A program made the translations under genes and the position numbers. A stretch of DNA of 35,601 bases. Source: Bacillota bacterium. GTDB lineage: Bacteria; Bacillota; Dethiobacteria; DTU022. Below, one piece after another: positions 8,953-16,245 of the stretch. Numbering within the stretch: the first letter of the stretch is position 1; every line of letters starts with the position of its first letter. The notes below the pieces were generated by a model that saw nothing but the letters and a program-made list of their open reading frames with translations, was not told where the DNA came from and made no database searches. The stretch is from the NCBI GenBank assembly GCA_019428945.1, contig JAHYJM010000012.1, positions 1 through 35,601 of the forward strand. Reading direction: 5' to 3'.

Positions 8953-9056
8953 TATGATAGCCCCCTTTCTATGTTATTTTTACATAAACTTTCCTGATTA
9001 AAACTCCTTAAGAATATTAGGTCTATTCTTACATTCATAAAACCACAATTATCAAT

Positions 9057-9707
9057 TTATCTCGCCGCCTGATATGTTCTCGTTTGATCATATTCAAATG
9101 TTTCCCATTTGATAAATACATGATCAGTGGGAGAATTCATGGAAACAGCAACGAAACTGATCAATACTTCTGGCATTTGATTTTTAATTTCACCCCTGAA
9201 ATATTCCATATAATAAAGGTTGTTCATTCCAATCACGGGGCCATAATCAGGCGTTCCTAAAATGCCAATGATTTCGGTGAAGCGCATTCCTACCTTAGCG
9301 CCTAAAACTTCTTGACCTGGGCTTAAAATAATACTGACGGCAATCTTATTTTCAATGGTCTCCGGAGAGCAAAATTGAATGAACCCTTCTTCATATCGAT
9401 AAAGAATATAGTGATGTGGCCCCAGCCAGCTACTGTGACCCTGTTCGGCCGGTTCCCCCAGCACCTGCTTAATTTCATCAAAATTTTTGCCTAAGAGATC
9501 TATCACGGGATCATTTTCAAGCTTATTAAAAATAAGACTTTCAGCACCTTCAATTTGTTGTTGGTAAGCATATACTGGCTCTTCCACAGCCTTACTGTGC
9601 AAAAGGAAAACTGGCAGAATAAAAATCAATAACAAAACAAATGCTAAGTATTTATTAGCATTCTCTACATTAATTTTAAGCTTCATAACCTTCATAAGAA
9701 ATTTCAT
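9057..9707 (-). CDS. Exported or membrane-anchored YjgB-like (DUF4309-like) protein
   Basis: About 216 residues from the ATG at 9707. One N-terminal hydrophobic segment (LAFVLLLIFILPVFLL) acts as a signal or anchor, followed by an extracellular domain. That domain contains two similar half-repeats, LLGKNFDEIKQVLGEPAEQG and VGMRFTEIIGILGTPDYGP, a pattern of DUF4309/YjgB-like proteins; the family match is moderate. The frame stays open to a TTG at 9758, but that TTG falls inside the predicted -10 (TATACT, 9758-9763) of the palindrome promoter, so ATG 9707 is preferred although its ribosome binding site is weak. Expression is probably governed by the palindrome at 9765-9784. Confidence 0.65.
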   Translation of the reverse strand: MKFLMKVMKLKINVENANKYLAFVLLLIFILPVFLLHSKAVEEPVYAYQQQIEGAESLIFNKLENDPVIDLLGKNFDEIKQVLGEPAEQGHSSWLGPHHYILYRYEEGFIQFCSPETIENKIAVSIILSPGQEVLGAKVGMRFTEIIGILGTPDYGPVIGMNNLYYMEYFRGEIKNQMPEVLISFVAVSMNSPTDHVFIKWETFEYDQTRTYQAAR

Positions 9708-10041
9708 TTTTTGGGTTGCCCTGGCTTCTCTTTTTATCTTGCGATTTAATGATATCAAGTATATTGCTTAGATATCTATTAGCAATATTTTCAATAGTCA
9801 TTATTTTATAACGTTTTAAATTCAGTCCGGATTGGCCATGAATCAAATTGGCGGTGCCCACAATATCTATGGTGCACCGCCTGTAACTTAAGGTTAATTC
9901 GCAAGGCTCCCTGATCTATTTCCAAGCTGTTATTGCCCGGAGAAATACTTTTTTTGTTTACTGATCAACTTCCCTGCTTTTTATAAGTGCTTTTACCGCT
10001 CAATTTAAAGCCGATTAGCACACCTTATTTCATTACATTTC
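9708..10041. other. Intergenic region with an isolated hairpin
   Basis: This 334-bp gap holds promoter C near its left end and a strong hairpin at 9850-9881 (GGCGGTGC/GCACCGCC with an inner CCA/TGG extension). The hairpin has no T-run on either side, so it is not a standard terminator; it lies upstream of the palindrome on the minus strand. A 61-aa frame across this region (9676-9861) overlaps the promoter and is not considered a gene. Nothing else recognised. Confidence 0.5.
9758..9785 (-). promoter_or_regulatory. Palindrome-containing promoter C
   Basis: Palindrome 9765-9784 with one arm mismatch (TGCTTA versus TTAGCA). On the minus strand TTGCTA (9780-9785) and TATACT (9758-9763) are 16 bp apart and make a plausible -35/-10 pair ahead of the YjgB-like gene. 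The surrounding block is conserved with copies A (1658-1685) and B (10547-10566). Unlike A and B, there is no folded element between this palindrome and the gene. Confidence 0.55.
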
Positions 10042-10212
10042 TTAAAAATCTTTTAAAAGGTTACCTAGTGCCAGTATAACAAAGCCGATAACTAGAGCCC
10101 AAAATCCGGTAGATGCTGCAATCGGAATGATCCCTAAAAATGACAGGAACCCAACAGCAGCCAGTATAACCGCAATCCAAAATACTACAACCTTAGGAGG
10201 GCTGAGTCTCAT
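10042..10212 (-). CDS. Two-helix membrane miniprotein, 56 aa
   Basis: A 56-residue protein with membrane segments at about 8-27 and 33-52 (VVVFWIAVILAAVGFLSFLG and FWALVIGFVILALGNLL), ending LLKDF. The frame extends six codons upstream to 10230, but AAAGGAGGT lies within those codons, six bases before the ATG at 10212, so 10212 is the start. No named family is certain. It lies 76 bp after a 24-codon membrane peptide on the same strand and shares its upstream region, which contains structured element B and palindrome B. Confidence 0.75.
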   Translation of the reverse strand: MRLSPPKVVVFWIAVILAAVGFLSFLGIIPIAASTGFWALVIGFVILALGNLLKDF

Positions 10213-10288
10213 AGTAGAACCTCCTTTCATGAAATGAGTGATAAAGAATCATTACATCTACTTCATTAGGTGTTTGTTCTGAGATTTT

Positions 10289-10363
10289 CTAAACAATGTT
10301 GAGAAATCTAAGAATAAAATAAACCACCACAATTAATCCGATAATGTAAATAATGTTGCGCAT
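10289..10363 (-). CDS. Membrane micropeptide, 24 aa
   Basis: ATG at 10363 preceded by TAGGAGGCG, seven bases upstream: one of the best ribosome binding sites in the window. The 24 residues begin MRNIIYIIGLIVVVYF and form a single membrane-spanning helix. It is the first coding sequence downstream of structured element B. It may be a functional micropeptide or a leader peptide for the 56-aa protein. Too short for a family call. Confidence 0.55.
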   Translation of the reverse strand: MRNIIYIIGLIVVVYFILRFLNIV

Positions 10364-10434
10364 ACCAATCGCCTCCTAAAAATTTATGCTTTTACAATAC
10401 CTCTTTTTTGACAGCTCTTTCGGTTAAGAAAGCC

Positions 10435-10476
10435 GGTTGCGCCTCTTACGGCGAGGTGTTTGTAAGAAACGCAACC
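10435..10476 (-). ncRNA. Candidate structured leader element, copy B
   Basis: On the minus strand GGTTGCG pairs with CGCAACC, and inside it CTTAC pairs with GTAAG around a loop carrying CACCTCGCC. A second hairpin (GCTTTC/GAAAG, 10413-10434) follows directly. Copy A at 1548-1591 preserves the blocks TTGCG, TCTT, CACCTCGC, GTAAG, GGCGCAA. Here it lies 72 bp upstream of the 24-aa peptide start. No known RNA family recognised. Confidence 0.45.
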
Positions 10477-10546
10477 CTTCTGTTACACAAAAAGTATCAA
10501 ACCCAAAGCCTTTTTCTATCTTGCATTCATATAATAACAAGGATCA

Positions 10547-10566
10547 TGCTAAGATATCTATTAGCA
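10547..10566 (-). promoter_or_regulatory. Palindrome B upstream of the miniprotein genes
   Basis: Perfect-armed 20-bp palindrome TGCTAAGATATCTATTAGCA. The flanking block (TTGTTATTAT to its left when read on the minus strand) matches copies A and C. The -10 position used in A and C is poor here (GATCCT), so either the start site differs or the palindrome is an operator rather than the promoter itself. Confidence 0.5.
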
Positions 10567-10691
10567 ATGTTCTCATTATTCGATATTATTATGCTTTTTA
10601 AATGAGTGGGTGGTTGCTATGCATATGAGCGATGCTTAATTGGTTATAAGGTGTCTCTTGATCTACGTTTCATTTAGTGAGATTCACAAAC

Positions 10692-11837
10692 TTAAATCAG
10701 CCTGATAAATGTGGCAAACTCTAGAATATCCTCTTTATTGAATAGTTTCAACTTTACCATCAAATTTTCTTTATGCTTGTCCGCGGTTTTAGGACTAAAT
10801 TTCAATATTTCAGCTATAGTCTGGCGACTGTGGCCCTTAACCAGAAGTTTGAAAACTTCTTTTTCCCTGGAAGTAAGCTTGTTATAGGTAACCATACGTT
10901 TCTGATAAGTTATATCATCAAAGGTTATTACTACCTGATTAGGTCTGTTTCCATCGGCCAAAAACTGCGGTACTGCAGTGACATTGAGCCAGATATATCT
11001 GCCGGTTTGTGGTGAATGAAGTCCAACAACCACATTATTAACCGTTTCACCCGTTCTCAGAGCTACCATGTAAGGATGCAATTCTACCGGAAGATCTAAT
11101 TCTTTTTCGTCGACAGTAACCCAGTGAAGATCTTGCAGTCTTCTACCCTGCATCTGCTCGATCGGCATCCCAAGAATCTTTTCTGCCGCGGGATTAGCCA
11201 TTATTATTGTACCTTCCAAGTCTAGATAGACAACCCCCTGCGACATAGTTTCAAATAAAGTCCGGTATTGCCATTCTCTTTCTTGTAACTCTACTTCTGC
11301 CTTTTTCTGTGCTGAAATATCGACAAGAACCAGGCGGCATACCTGCCTATCTTCCGAAACCATTGCCTCAGTATGAACATAGAGCTCTGGCTGCCCTTCT
11401 TTTTTCAGGGCTATCTCAATGGTTTCCTGGTTATGGTCCAGAAACACTTTTTCCACAAATGATAAAAATTCATTTCGGTACTTAGCATCAATGTATTGAT
11501 CTAAATACTGATTCAGGATTAAACTGCGCTCTAACCTCAACATTCTCGCTCCGGTCAGATTAACATTTAAAATTACACCGTTGCGATTAAGAGTAAAATA
11601 GCCGACAGGAGCAAAGTCATACAGATCGGTATATCGACTTAAAGATCGCTCCAGTTCCAAACGAGCCTGATGAAGCTCATCATTTTGCATTTCCAATTCA
11701 ATCTGGTAAACCTCAAGCTCCTGTATAAACCGTTGCATTTCTTCCTGTGTTAAGGGAACTGCTACTTTTGGCTTACTTTTCTGCAACTGTTTTTCTGCCC
11801 GGCGACGCAATCCTTCCGCCGACCTGTTCTTCTCCAT
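10692..11837 (-). CDS. PAS-PAS-LuxR (NarL-type HTH) sensor-regulator
   Basis: A 381-residue soluble protein. A charged N-terminal coiled region (about 15-70) is followed by PAS domains at about 70-185 and 185-305, and a LuxR/NarL-type helix-turn-helix at 321-381 (LTSREKEVFKLLVKGHSRQT, ending with a VKLKLFNKEDIL segment). The first domain's DLYDFAPVGYFTLNRNG is typical of PAS sensors. There is no receiver or kinase domain, so it probably binds DNA directly in response to a PAS-sensed signal or partner. It follows the CheB-CheR fusion by 17 bp with AAGGAGAG in the gap, so the two form an operon. Targets unknown. Confidence 0.9.
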   Translation of the reverse strand: MEKNRSAEGLRRRAEKQLQKSKPKVAVPLTQEEMQRFIQELEVYQIELEMQNDELHQARLELERSLSRYTDLYDFAPVGYFTLNRNGVILNVNLTGARMLRLERSLILNQYLDQYIDAKYRNEFLSFVEKVFLDHNQETIEIALKKEGQPELYVHTEAMVSEDRQVCRLVLVDISAQKKAEVELQEREWQYRTLFETMSQGVVYLDLEGTIIMANPAAEKILGMPIEQMQGRRLQDLHWVTVDEKELDLPVELHPYMVALRTGETVNNVVVGLHSPQTGRYIWLNVTAVPQFLADGNRPNQVVITFDDITYQKRMVTYNKLTSREKEVFKLLVKGHSRQTIAEILKFSPKTADKHKENLMVKLKLFNKEDILEFATFIRLI

Positions 11838-11854
11838 GCCGTTTCTCTCCTTTC

Positions 11855-14530
11855 CTAATCTTTCTTGTGTATTTCAGCCTGTAACCTCTTCTCAGCTTTA
11901 TTCAAATCCAGATCTTTTTTCACCATGCGTTTTTCCAACTCCGCCTGGGTTTGTCTCAGTTCAGCTTCCAGCTTCTTGGATATGGTAATATCCATAAATG
12001 TTATTACTAACCCATCAATTTTGTCTTCATAGGTGCGGTAAGGCATAATTTTTACAGTGAACCAGCTTTCCCCGGTAGCGGAAATTGATCTCTCCTTAGA
12101 ATTCAGGGTGCGCAAAACTTCCCGGGCATCTTCTTCCAATTCCGGGTAATCCAGTTTGGTTACAATGTCAGTAATCAGTCGTCCCACATCACCTGGTATC
12201 AACTTGAATATTTTGGCTGTCTTAGCAGTAAAACGTCGCACCTGTAGAGTGTTATCCAAAAATAGTGTAGCGATTTCGGTGCTTTCAAGCAAATTCTTCA
12301 TATCATTATTTGCCTGAGATAACTCATCTATTTTGGTTTGCAATTCGTGGTTGACCGTCTGTAACTCCTCATTTAACGATTGCATCTCTTCCTTGGAAGT
12401 AGTCAGTTCTTCATTGGTTGACTGTAACTCCTCGTTGGTTGACTGCAGCTCTTCATTGGTAGCGCTGTTTTTTTCCTGGAAAGCCTGCATCTCTTCTCTA
12501 AAAAGTTTCAACTGCTGATAGGCCTGCTGTAGTTCTTCTTCCAGTTCCGCGACCCGACCACTACTTGCAGCATCATGGCCTGCTTTATTTTTCACCTTGC
12601 TTTTGTGAGGCATAGTCACCTCTGTAAAGATTATCAACGCAAATCTGCGCAAAGATTCCGGCTCATCAAGCGGCTGAACAGTAATGTTTACTGTTTTTGT
12701 ATCGCCATTGGTCTTCACAACTGCATTTTTAACGGTTACCGTTTCATTCTCCCGAACTGCATTCTGAAAAGCGCTATTCAGGGCATAGCCAAGACCTTCA
12801 CGGATCATGGCAAAAATATTCCAGTTAGCCTTGCCGGCTGCCGGTTCAAGAAAACTGCCTGTTCTTCCGCTTATATATAAGATGTCACCCTGTTTATTGA
12901 CCAGTACAGTTGCAGGGGCATAGAGCTTCAAGATTAATTTATCCACCAGTGATTGCATATTTTCCGCCGGTTTTGAAGGCAGTGGTTGTTTTGTTACATG
13001 GGGTAATGGAAATTCAATCGGCTCAGACTGCATAGTGGGTTCAAGTCTCCGGTAGAGTCGGGATTTACCCGGAAGCGGTCCAAAAAGGTTTGTATAATTG
13101 CCGACAGTTTCAGCATTACCTAATAATAAATAACCACCGGGGTTTAAACTATAGTGGAAAAGGGGAATAATTTTTTTCTGCAGCTCCTGTGTCAGGTAGA
13201 TCAGCAAATTCCGGCAGCTCAGGATATCCAACTTGGTAAAAGGTGGATCCATGATGATACTCTGTTGAGCAAAAATTACCATCTCCCGTATAGGTTTGGC
13301 AACCTGATAGCCATTATCCACCTGGACGAAAAACTGTTCCAACCTTTCCGGTGAAATATCAGCAGAAATATTGGCCGGATAAATGGCCTCGCGCGCTTTA
13401 CCGATCGCTTCCTGGCTGATGTCGGTTGCAAATATCTGAAGCTGTGGATCCTGGGCGGGTTTTATCAACTCCACCATCTCTTTAAAGACGATTGCTAAAG
13501 TATAGGCTTCCTCACCTGTTGCACAACCTGGCACCCAGGCCCGCAAAGCCTGCATTTTGCCTCCGGTTAAAAGCTCAGGAAAAGCCTCGGTTTTCAGCTG
13601 CTCCCAGGCTTTAGGATCACGGAAAAAATTAGTTACCCCAATTAAAAGTTCTTTATAAAGCAACTCAAGTTCCTGGGGGTTTTCCTGCAGTAAACGAACA
13701 TAAGTGGTAGTATTATCGATCTGATGAATGCCCATGCGGCGCTCCAGCCGGCGCAGAACAGTGTTTTTTTTGTAAAGGGAAAAATCATGACCCGTCTTCG
13801 ATCTCAGCAGGATCATTACCTTCTCAATGGAACTCTGGATTTTATCTGTTAAAGCCTGTTCGGATCCGCCGATGTAAGGTTTATGTCTGAGATAGGAAGC
13901 AATTTTTAATGGCATCTCTTCCACCGTAGCAATGACATCGGCTAAGCCTTCCTCTATGGCGCTTTTAGGCATGCTGTCATACTTAGCCGAAGAAGGATCC
14001 TGAACAAAGACTATCCCGCCTTTTTCCTTGATGGCACCAAGACCTAATGTTCCATCAGTTCCCATGCCCGATAGGATAACGCCAATGCTTTTATCCTGTC
14101 GATCATCTGCCATGGAACGGAAGAAGTAATCGATGGGTAAACGCAGCCCGCGGGGCTCTGCCGGTTCAAAAAGATGCAGCATCCCATGAAAGATCGTCAT
14201 ATCTTTATTCGGCGGAATTATGTAAATACATCCCGGTTTGACCACTGTTCGTTCCACAACCTGGATGACCTGTAAGGTGGTAACGCGCTGAAGCAGCTCA
14301 ACCATCATATCTTTACGCGTTGGGGCAAGGTGTTGAACAATAATGAAAGCCATGCCGCTATCTTCTGGAACGTTCTTCAGAAAGAGTTCCAAAGCCTCCA
14401 ACCCGCCGGCAGAAGCACCTATACCGATGATCGGAAAGCCTGCCTCGGGCTTCTCTACTTCAAGTGAGCTGTGAGACATATCTCCCGGGCAGATCTTTGC
14501 TCGCGAATCAGCCTTCATCTTTTTAGCCAT
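11855..14530 (-). CDS. CheB-CheR-PAS fusion protein
   Basis: An 891-residue soluble protein. It has a CheB methylesterase domain (about 33-215) with its triad in place (Ser40 in GASAGG, His67 in QHLAP, Asp159 in GMGTDG). A CheR methyltransferase follows (about 222-495; SAM-binding GCATGEEAY at 335-343; CRNLLIYL near 440). Next come a linker domain, a long coiled coil of repeated ELQSTNEELQSTNEEL heptads, a PAS domain (TEIATLFLDNTLQVRRFT) and a final coiled coil. There is no CheB receiver domain, so it is not under ordinary CheA control. Such hybrids act in non-canonical sensory pathways; substrates are uncertain because no chemoreceptor gene is nearby. It is cotranscribed with the PAS-LuxR regulator, which its PAS and coiled coil may contact. 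That partnership is inference. Confidence 0.93.
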   Translation of the reverse strand: MAKKMKADSRAKICPGDMSHSSLEVEKPEAGFPIIGIGASAGGLEALELFLKNVPEDSGMAFIIVQHLAPTRKDMMVELLQRVTTLQVIQVVERTVVKPGCIYIIPPNKDMTIFHGMLHLFEPAEPRGLRLPIDYFFRSMADDRQDKSIGVILSGMGTDGTLGLGAIKEKGGIVFVQDPSSAKYDSMPKSAIEEGLADVIATVEEMPLKIASYLRHKPYIGGSEQALTDKIQSSIEKVMILLRSKTGHDFSLYKKNTVLRRLERRMGIHQIDNTTTYVRLLQENPQELELLYKELLIGVTNFFRDPKAWEQLKTEAFPELLTGGKMQALRAWVPGCATGEEAYTLAIVFKEMVELIKPAQDPQLQIFATDISQEAIGKAREAIYPANISADISPERLEQFFVQVDNGYQVAKPIREMVIFAQQSIIMDPPFTKLDILSCRNLLIYLTQELQKKIIPLFHYSLNPGGYLLLGNAETVGNYTNLFGPLPGKSRLYRRLEPTMQSEPIEFPLPHVTKQPLPSKPAENMQSLVDKLILKLYAPATVLVNKQGDILYISGRTGSFLEPAAGKANWNIFAMIREGLGYALNSAFQNAVRENETVTVKNAVVKTNGDTKTVNITVQPLDEPESLRRFALIIFTEVTMPHKSKVKNKAGHDAASSGRVAELEEELQQAYQQLKLFREEMQAFQEKNSATNEELQSTNEELQSTNEELTTSKEEMQSLNEELQTVNHELQTKIDELSQANNDMKNLLESTEIATLFLDNTLQVRRFTAKTAKIFKLIPGDVGRLITDIVTKLDYPELEEDAREVLRTLNSKERSISATGESWFTVKIMPYRTYEDKIDGLVITFMDITISKKLEAELRQTQAELEKRMVKKDLDLNKAEKRLQAEIHKKD

Positions 14531-14692
14531 TAATATCTCTCCATCTCTTTTTGCTACTCGTAGGGAATTAATTCACAATTATGTTCTTCTGATTATACAG
14601 CAAATCGACAGGTTATCCAAATATACCCATCATTTAATTTAATTAATTAAGTTCAAATCCGGCAAATTCCTGCTTAATAACAAAATATTTTA

Positions 14693-14733
14693 GTTAAAAT
14701 AAAAAGGCTTCAGATGAATTTCATCCTGAAACC
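14693..14733 (-). terminator. Rho-independent terminator (original tRNA-Arg downstream region)
   Basis: On the minus strand GGTTTCAGGATGA pairs with TCATCTGAAGCC, followed by TTTTTATTTT. It lies directly after the leftmost tRNA-Arg 3' fragment, so it is probably the terminator that followed the tRNA before the elements inserted. It may also insulate the CheB-CheR gene from island transcription. Confidence 0.8.
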
Positions 14734-14743
14734 TTGTATTTAC

Positions 14744-14789
14744 TGGTGCGCCTGGAAGGATTTGAACCCTCGACTAACGGATTAGAAGT
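14744..14789 (-). repeat. tRNA-Arg 3'-end duplicate, left attachment site of element B
   Basis: These 46 bases are identical to 32914-32959, the 3' part of tRNA-Arg from the anticodon loop through CCA. The 5' half is absent. Immediately right is the perfect inverted repeat AAGTGC-N6-GCACTT (14786-14803), which also follows the copy at 31247. This is the expected scar of a tyrosine-recombinase element that integrated into the tRNA 3' end. Confidence 0.85.
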
Positions 14790-14868
14790 GCGTTAAAGCA
14801 CTTCAGGTGAAATCTTGCAACCCTTTGTTTATAATGGTTTGTGGCTTTTTGCTTCTAGTTATTTCAGG

Positions 14869-14919
14869 TCATTTAGGGGCGTTACCTGTTTCCATTGTTC
14901 CCAAATTGATCCCAATCGG
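14869..14919 (-). pseudogene. Possible C-terminal tail of a lost integrase
   Basis: On the minus strand this reads PIGINLGTMETGNAPK then stop. The homologous stretch right of the second tRNA fragment reads LGINLGTMRTGNAPK then stop. Several differences between them (GGT/GGA, AAC/AAT, CCT/CCA) fall at third positions, which favours this frame having been coding. Position beside the attachment site fits an integrase 3' end. The body of the gene is absent and the family cannot be proved from 16 residues. Confidence 0.35.
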
Positions 14920-15151
14920 CTTTTAATAATTACAATTACAACACACGGCTGCTATATCCCACATAGAAGGCAAGATACAAGAAAAATATTATTACTATCG
15001 AAAGAAATTGTCAAATAAATCAGTTGTGATGGCTGGACTAACTTATAACAGAGATATTGGAGCAACTCGGCAACCTTATCTTGAACCTGTAGCGTCTGCG
15101 CTTAAAGGATAGGCCAGTATTATTTTGATAAATAGGCCTAACAGATAATTA

Positions 15152-15180
15152 AGGACATAACCGTCACGATAATGTATACT
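15152..15180 (+). promoter_or_regulatory. Probable sigma-A-type promoter of the arsenosugar remnant operon
   Basis: AGGACA (15152-15157), 17-bp spacer, TATACT (15175-15180), followed 21 bp later by the AAGGAG site of the first gene at 15216. Reasonable match to the -35/-10 consensus with ideal spacing; no operator seen. Confidence 0.5.
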
Positions 15181-15215
15181 TAAATTACAAATATTTAATA
15201 TAAGGAGAATAATGT

Positions 15216-15521
15216 ATGCTTTTAAAAGCCAGCATCGACACACGCGTTCAACATGTTAATATGCCTGAGAATCTGGCGGTGGGCATGATGGTCCGCGCTC
15301 TCCCTCACCATATTGCTGTAGTTGCCGGGGATTCTCTGGTTGTGAAACCGGACAACTATTTTGCCCGCATTGCTTTTGTCGATTATGACGGACCTGCTGC
15401 TTATACGGATTACTTAAAAAATCCACCTTTAGATGAACAGGGAAATGAGGATTTCTTTATCAAGCATGCCGCAAGAATGTTAAGAGGCGCAGATGCGTTG
15501 GAAAATTTTTTAAATAGCTGA
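15216..15521 (+). CDS. Hypothetical 101-aa protein, possibly an aminotransferase C-terminal remnant
   Basis: Starts at ATG 15216, eight bases after AAGGAG, and stops 15 bp before the TIGR04282 gene, so it is the first gene of that operon. The stretch HHIAVVAGDSLVV then NYFARIAFVDYD resembles the C-terminal part of class I/II PLP-dependent aminotransferases, where a 'valid start glycine' loop is followed by a strand with the substrate-binding Arg. The lysine-bearing main domain is missing. It is therefore either a truncated enzyme that acquired its own start, or an unrelated small protein. The resemblance is by eye and weak; no function is claimed. Confidence 0.45.
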   Translation: MLLKASIDTRVQHVNMPENLAVGMMVRALPHHIAVVAGDSLVVKPDNYFARIAFVDYDGPAAYTDYLKNPPLDEQGNEDFFIKHAARMLRGADALENFLNS

Positions 15522-15536
15522 CCGGAGGAAATTCTA

Positions 15537-16226
15537 ATGACCTCTAAAAGCAAGCTCTTAGTATTTGCCAAAGCGCCTCTTTCCGGAGAAGCTAAAACCA
15601 GACTTTCTCCTCCTTTGACGGCAATAGAAGCCGCCACCCTGGCTGAAACCTTCTTGTTGGATACGCTGGAAATAGTTGGGACCATTAAATTAAATACCGA
15701 TATAATTATCTATTACACCCCTATAACTGCAGCGAATTACTTCACTCATCTAATCCCGGGCAGCTGGCAGATGAAGCCCCAACAAGGTCGTAGTTTAAAA
15801 ATGAAAATCACGAATGCTTTTAGAATAGAGATTGGTAACAGCTATCAACCGGTAATTATAATTGGCACTGATAGCCCTACGTTACCTCCGCAATATTTGA
15901 CAGAAGCTTTTAAAATAATCAGCAAGGTTGATTTGGTGATCGGGCCGGCTTTGGATGGTGGATTTTATTTAATTGGAATGAATAAGTTCTACCCCGAACT
16001 ATTAAAACCGGTTACTTTAAGTAAACCCGAATCCTGTAAAAAACTTGTTGAAAACGCGGTTCGAATGGAGTTGACTTTCAAAATGCTACCCGCATGGTAT
16101 GATATTGATCGCTTTGAAGATTTCAAGCATATCAATAATCAGATATCTGATAAATATGGTTTTGCAGCGCCCCGTACAAAAACCCTGCTGGCTAGCTTAG
16201 CTTATCAGCAAGCAGACCAAAATTAA
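15537..16226 (+). CDS. TIGR04282-family glycosyltransferase (DUF2064, arsenosugar-type)
   Basis: A 229-residue protein of normal family length. The N-terminus KLLVFAKAPLSGEAKTRLSP is the nucleotide-binding start of this GT-A-like family. IIIGTDSPTLPPQYL near 110 and VIGPALDGGFYLIG near 138 are its other hallmarks. Members usually sit beside a TIGR04283 glycosyltransferase and ArsS and are annotated as arsenosugar biosynthesis proteins, though many occur in other clusters, so the substrate is not certain. ATG follows CCGGAGGAAATTCTA. The next ORF begins 19 bp downstream and contains the back half of a TIGR04283 enzyme, the usual partner. Confidence 0.88.
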   Translation: MTSKSKLLVFAKAPLSGEAKTRLSPPLTAIEAATLAETFLLDTLEIVGTIKLNTDIIIYYTPITAANYFTHLIPGSWQMKPQQGRSLKMKITNAFRIEIGNSYQPVIIIGTDSPTLPPQYLTEAFKIISKVDLVIGPALDGGFYLIGMNKFYPELLKPVTLSKPESCKKLVENAVRMELTFKMLPAWYDIDRFEDFKHINNQISDKYGFAAPRTKTLLASLAYQQADQN

Positions 16227-16245
16227 ATTAGAGTGAGGTTATAAG

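Larger units (their letters stand above)
10364..10691. other. 328-bp gap: leader region of the miniprotein genes
   Basis: Contains structured element B and palindrome B, described separately. About 120 bp remain between the palindrome and the LuxR-type gene stop at 10692. No clear terminator for that gene was seen, so read-through into the miniprotein genes is possible. Confidence 0.5.
14790..15215. other. Left end of element B without an intact gene
   Basis: 426 bp. Bases 14790-14920 are conserved, with scattered differences, with 31294-31422, the same end of element A. They begin with the AAGTGC/GCACTT inverted repeat and include the possible integrase tail, and may have carried integrase arm-binding sites. 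The rest (14921-15150) shows no gene that I can support. A promoter is listed separately. Open plus-strand frames here are shadows. Confidence 0.55.

Noticed and set aside
9676-9861. 61-codon minus-strand frame overlapping the start of the YjgB-like gene
   Set aside because: It spans palindrome C and the predicted promoter, has no good ribosome binding site and overlaps a better supported gene in another frame.
9850-9881. Strong hairpin considered as a terminator
   Set aside because: There is no T-run on either strand and it lies upstream, not downstream, of the nearest gene when read on the minus strand. Left as an unexplained hairpin.
10413-10476. Structured element considered as a c-di-GMP, guanidine, fluoride or lysine riboswitch
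   Set aside because: The conserved cores of those families as I know them are absent, despite nearby c-di-GMP enzymes. Kept as an unassigned element.
14815-15018. Plus-strand open frame similar in sequence to another at 31319-31564
   Set aside because: Both lie in the repeated element-end sequence and begin at TTG without ribosome binding sites. The third-position differences between copies fit a minus-strand frame better, so these are shadows of a conserved DNA segment.
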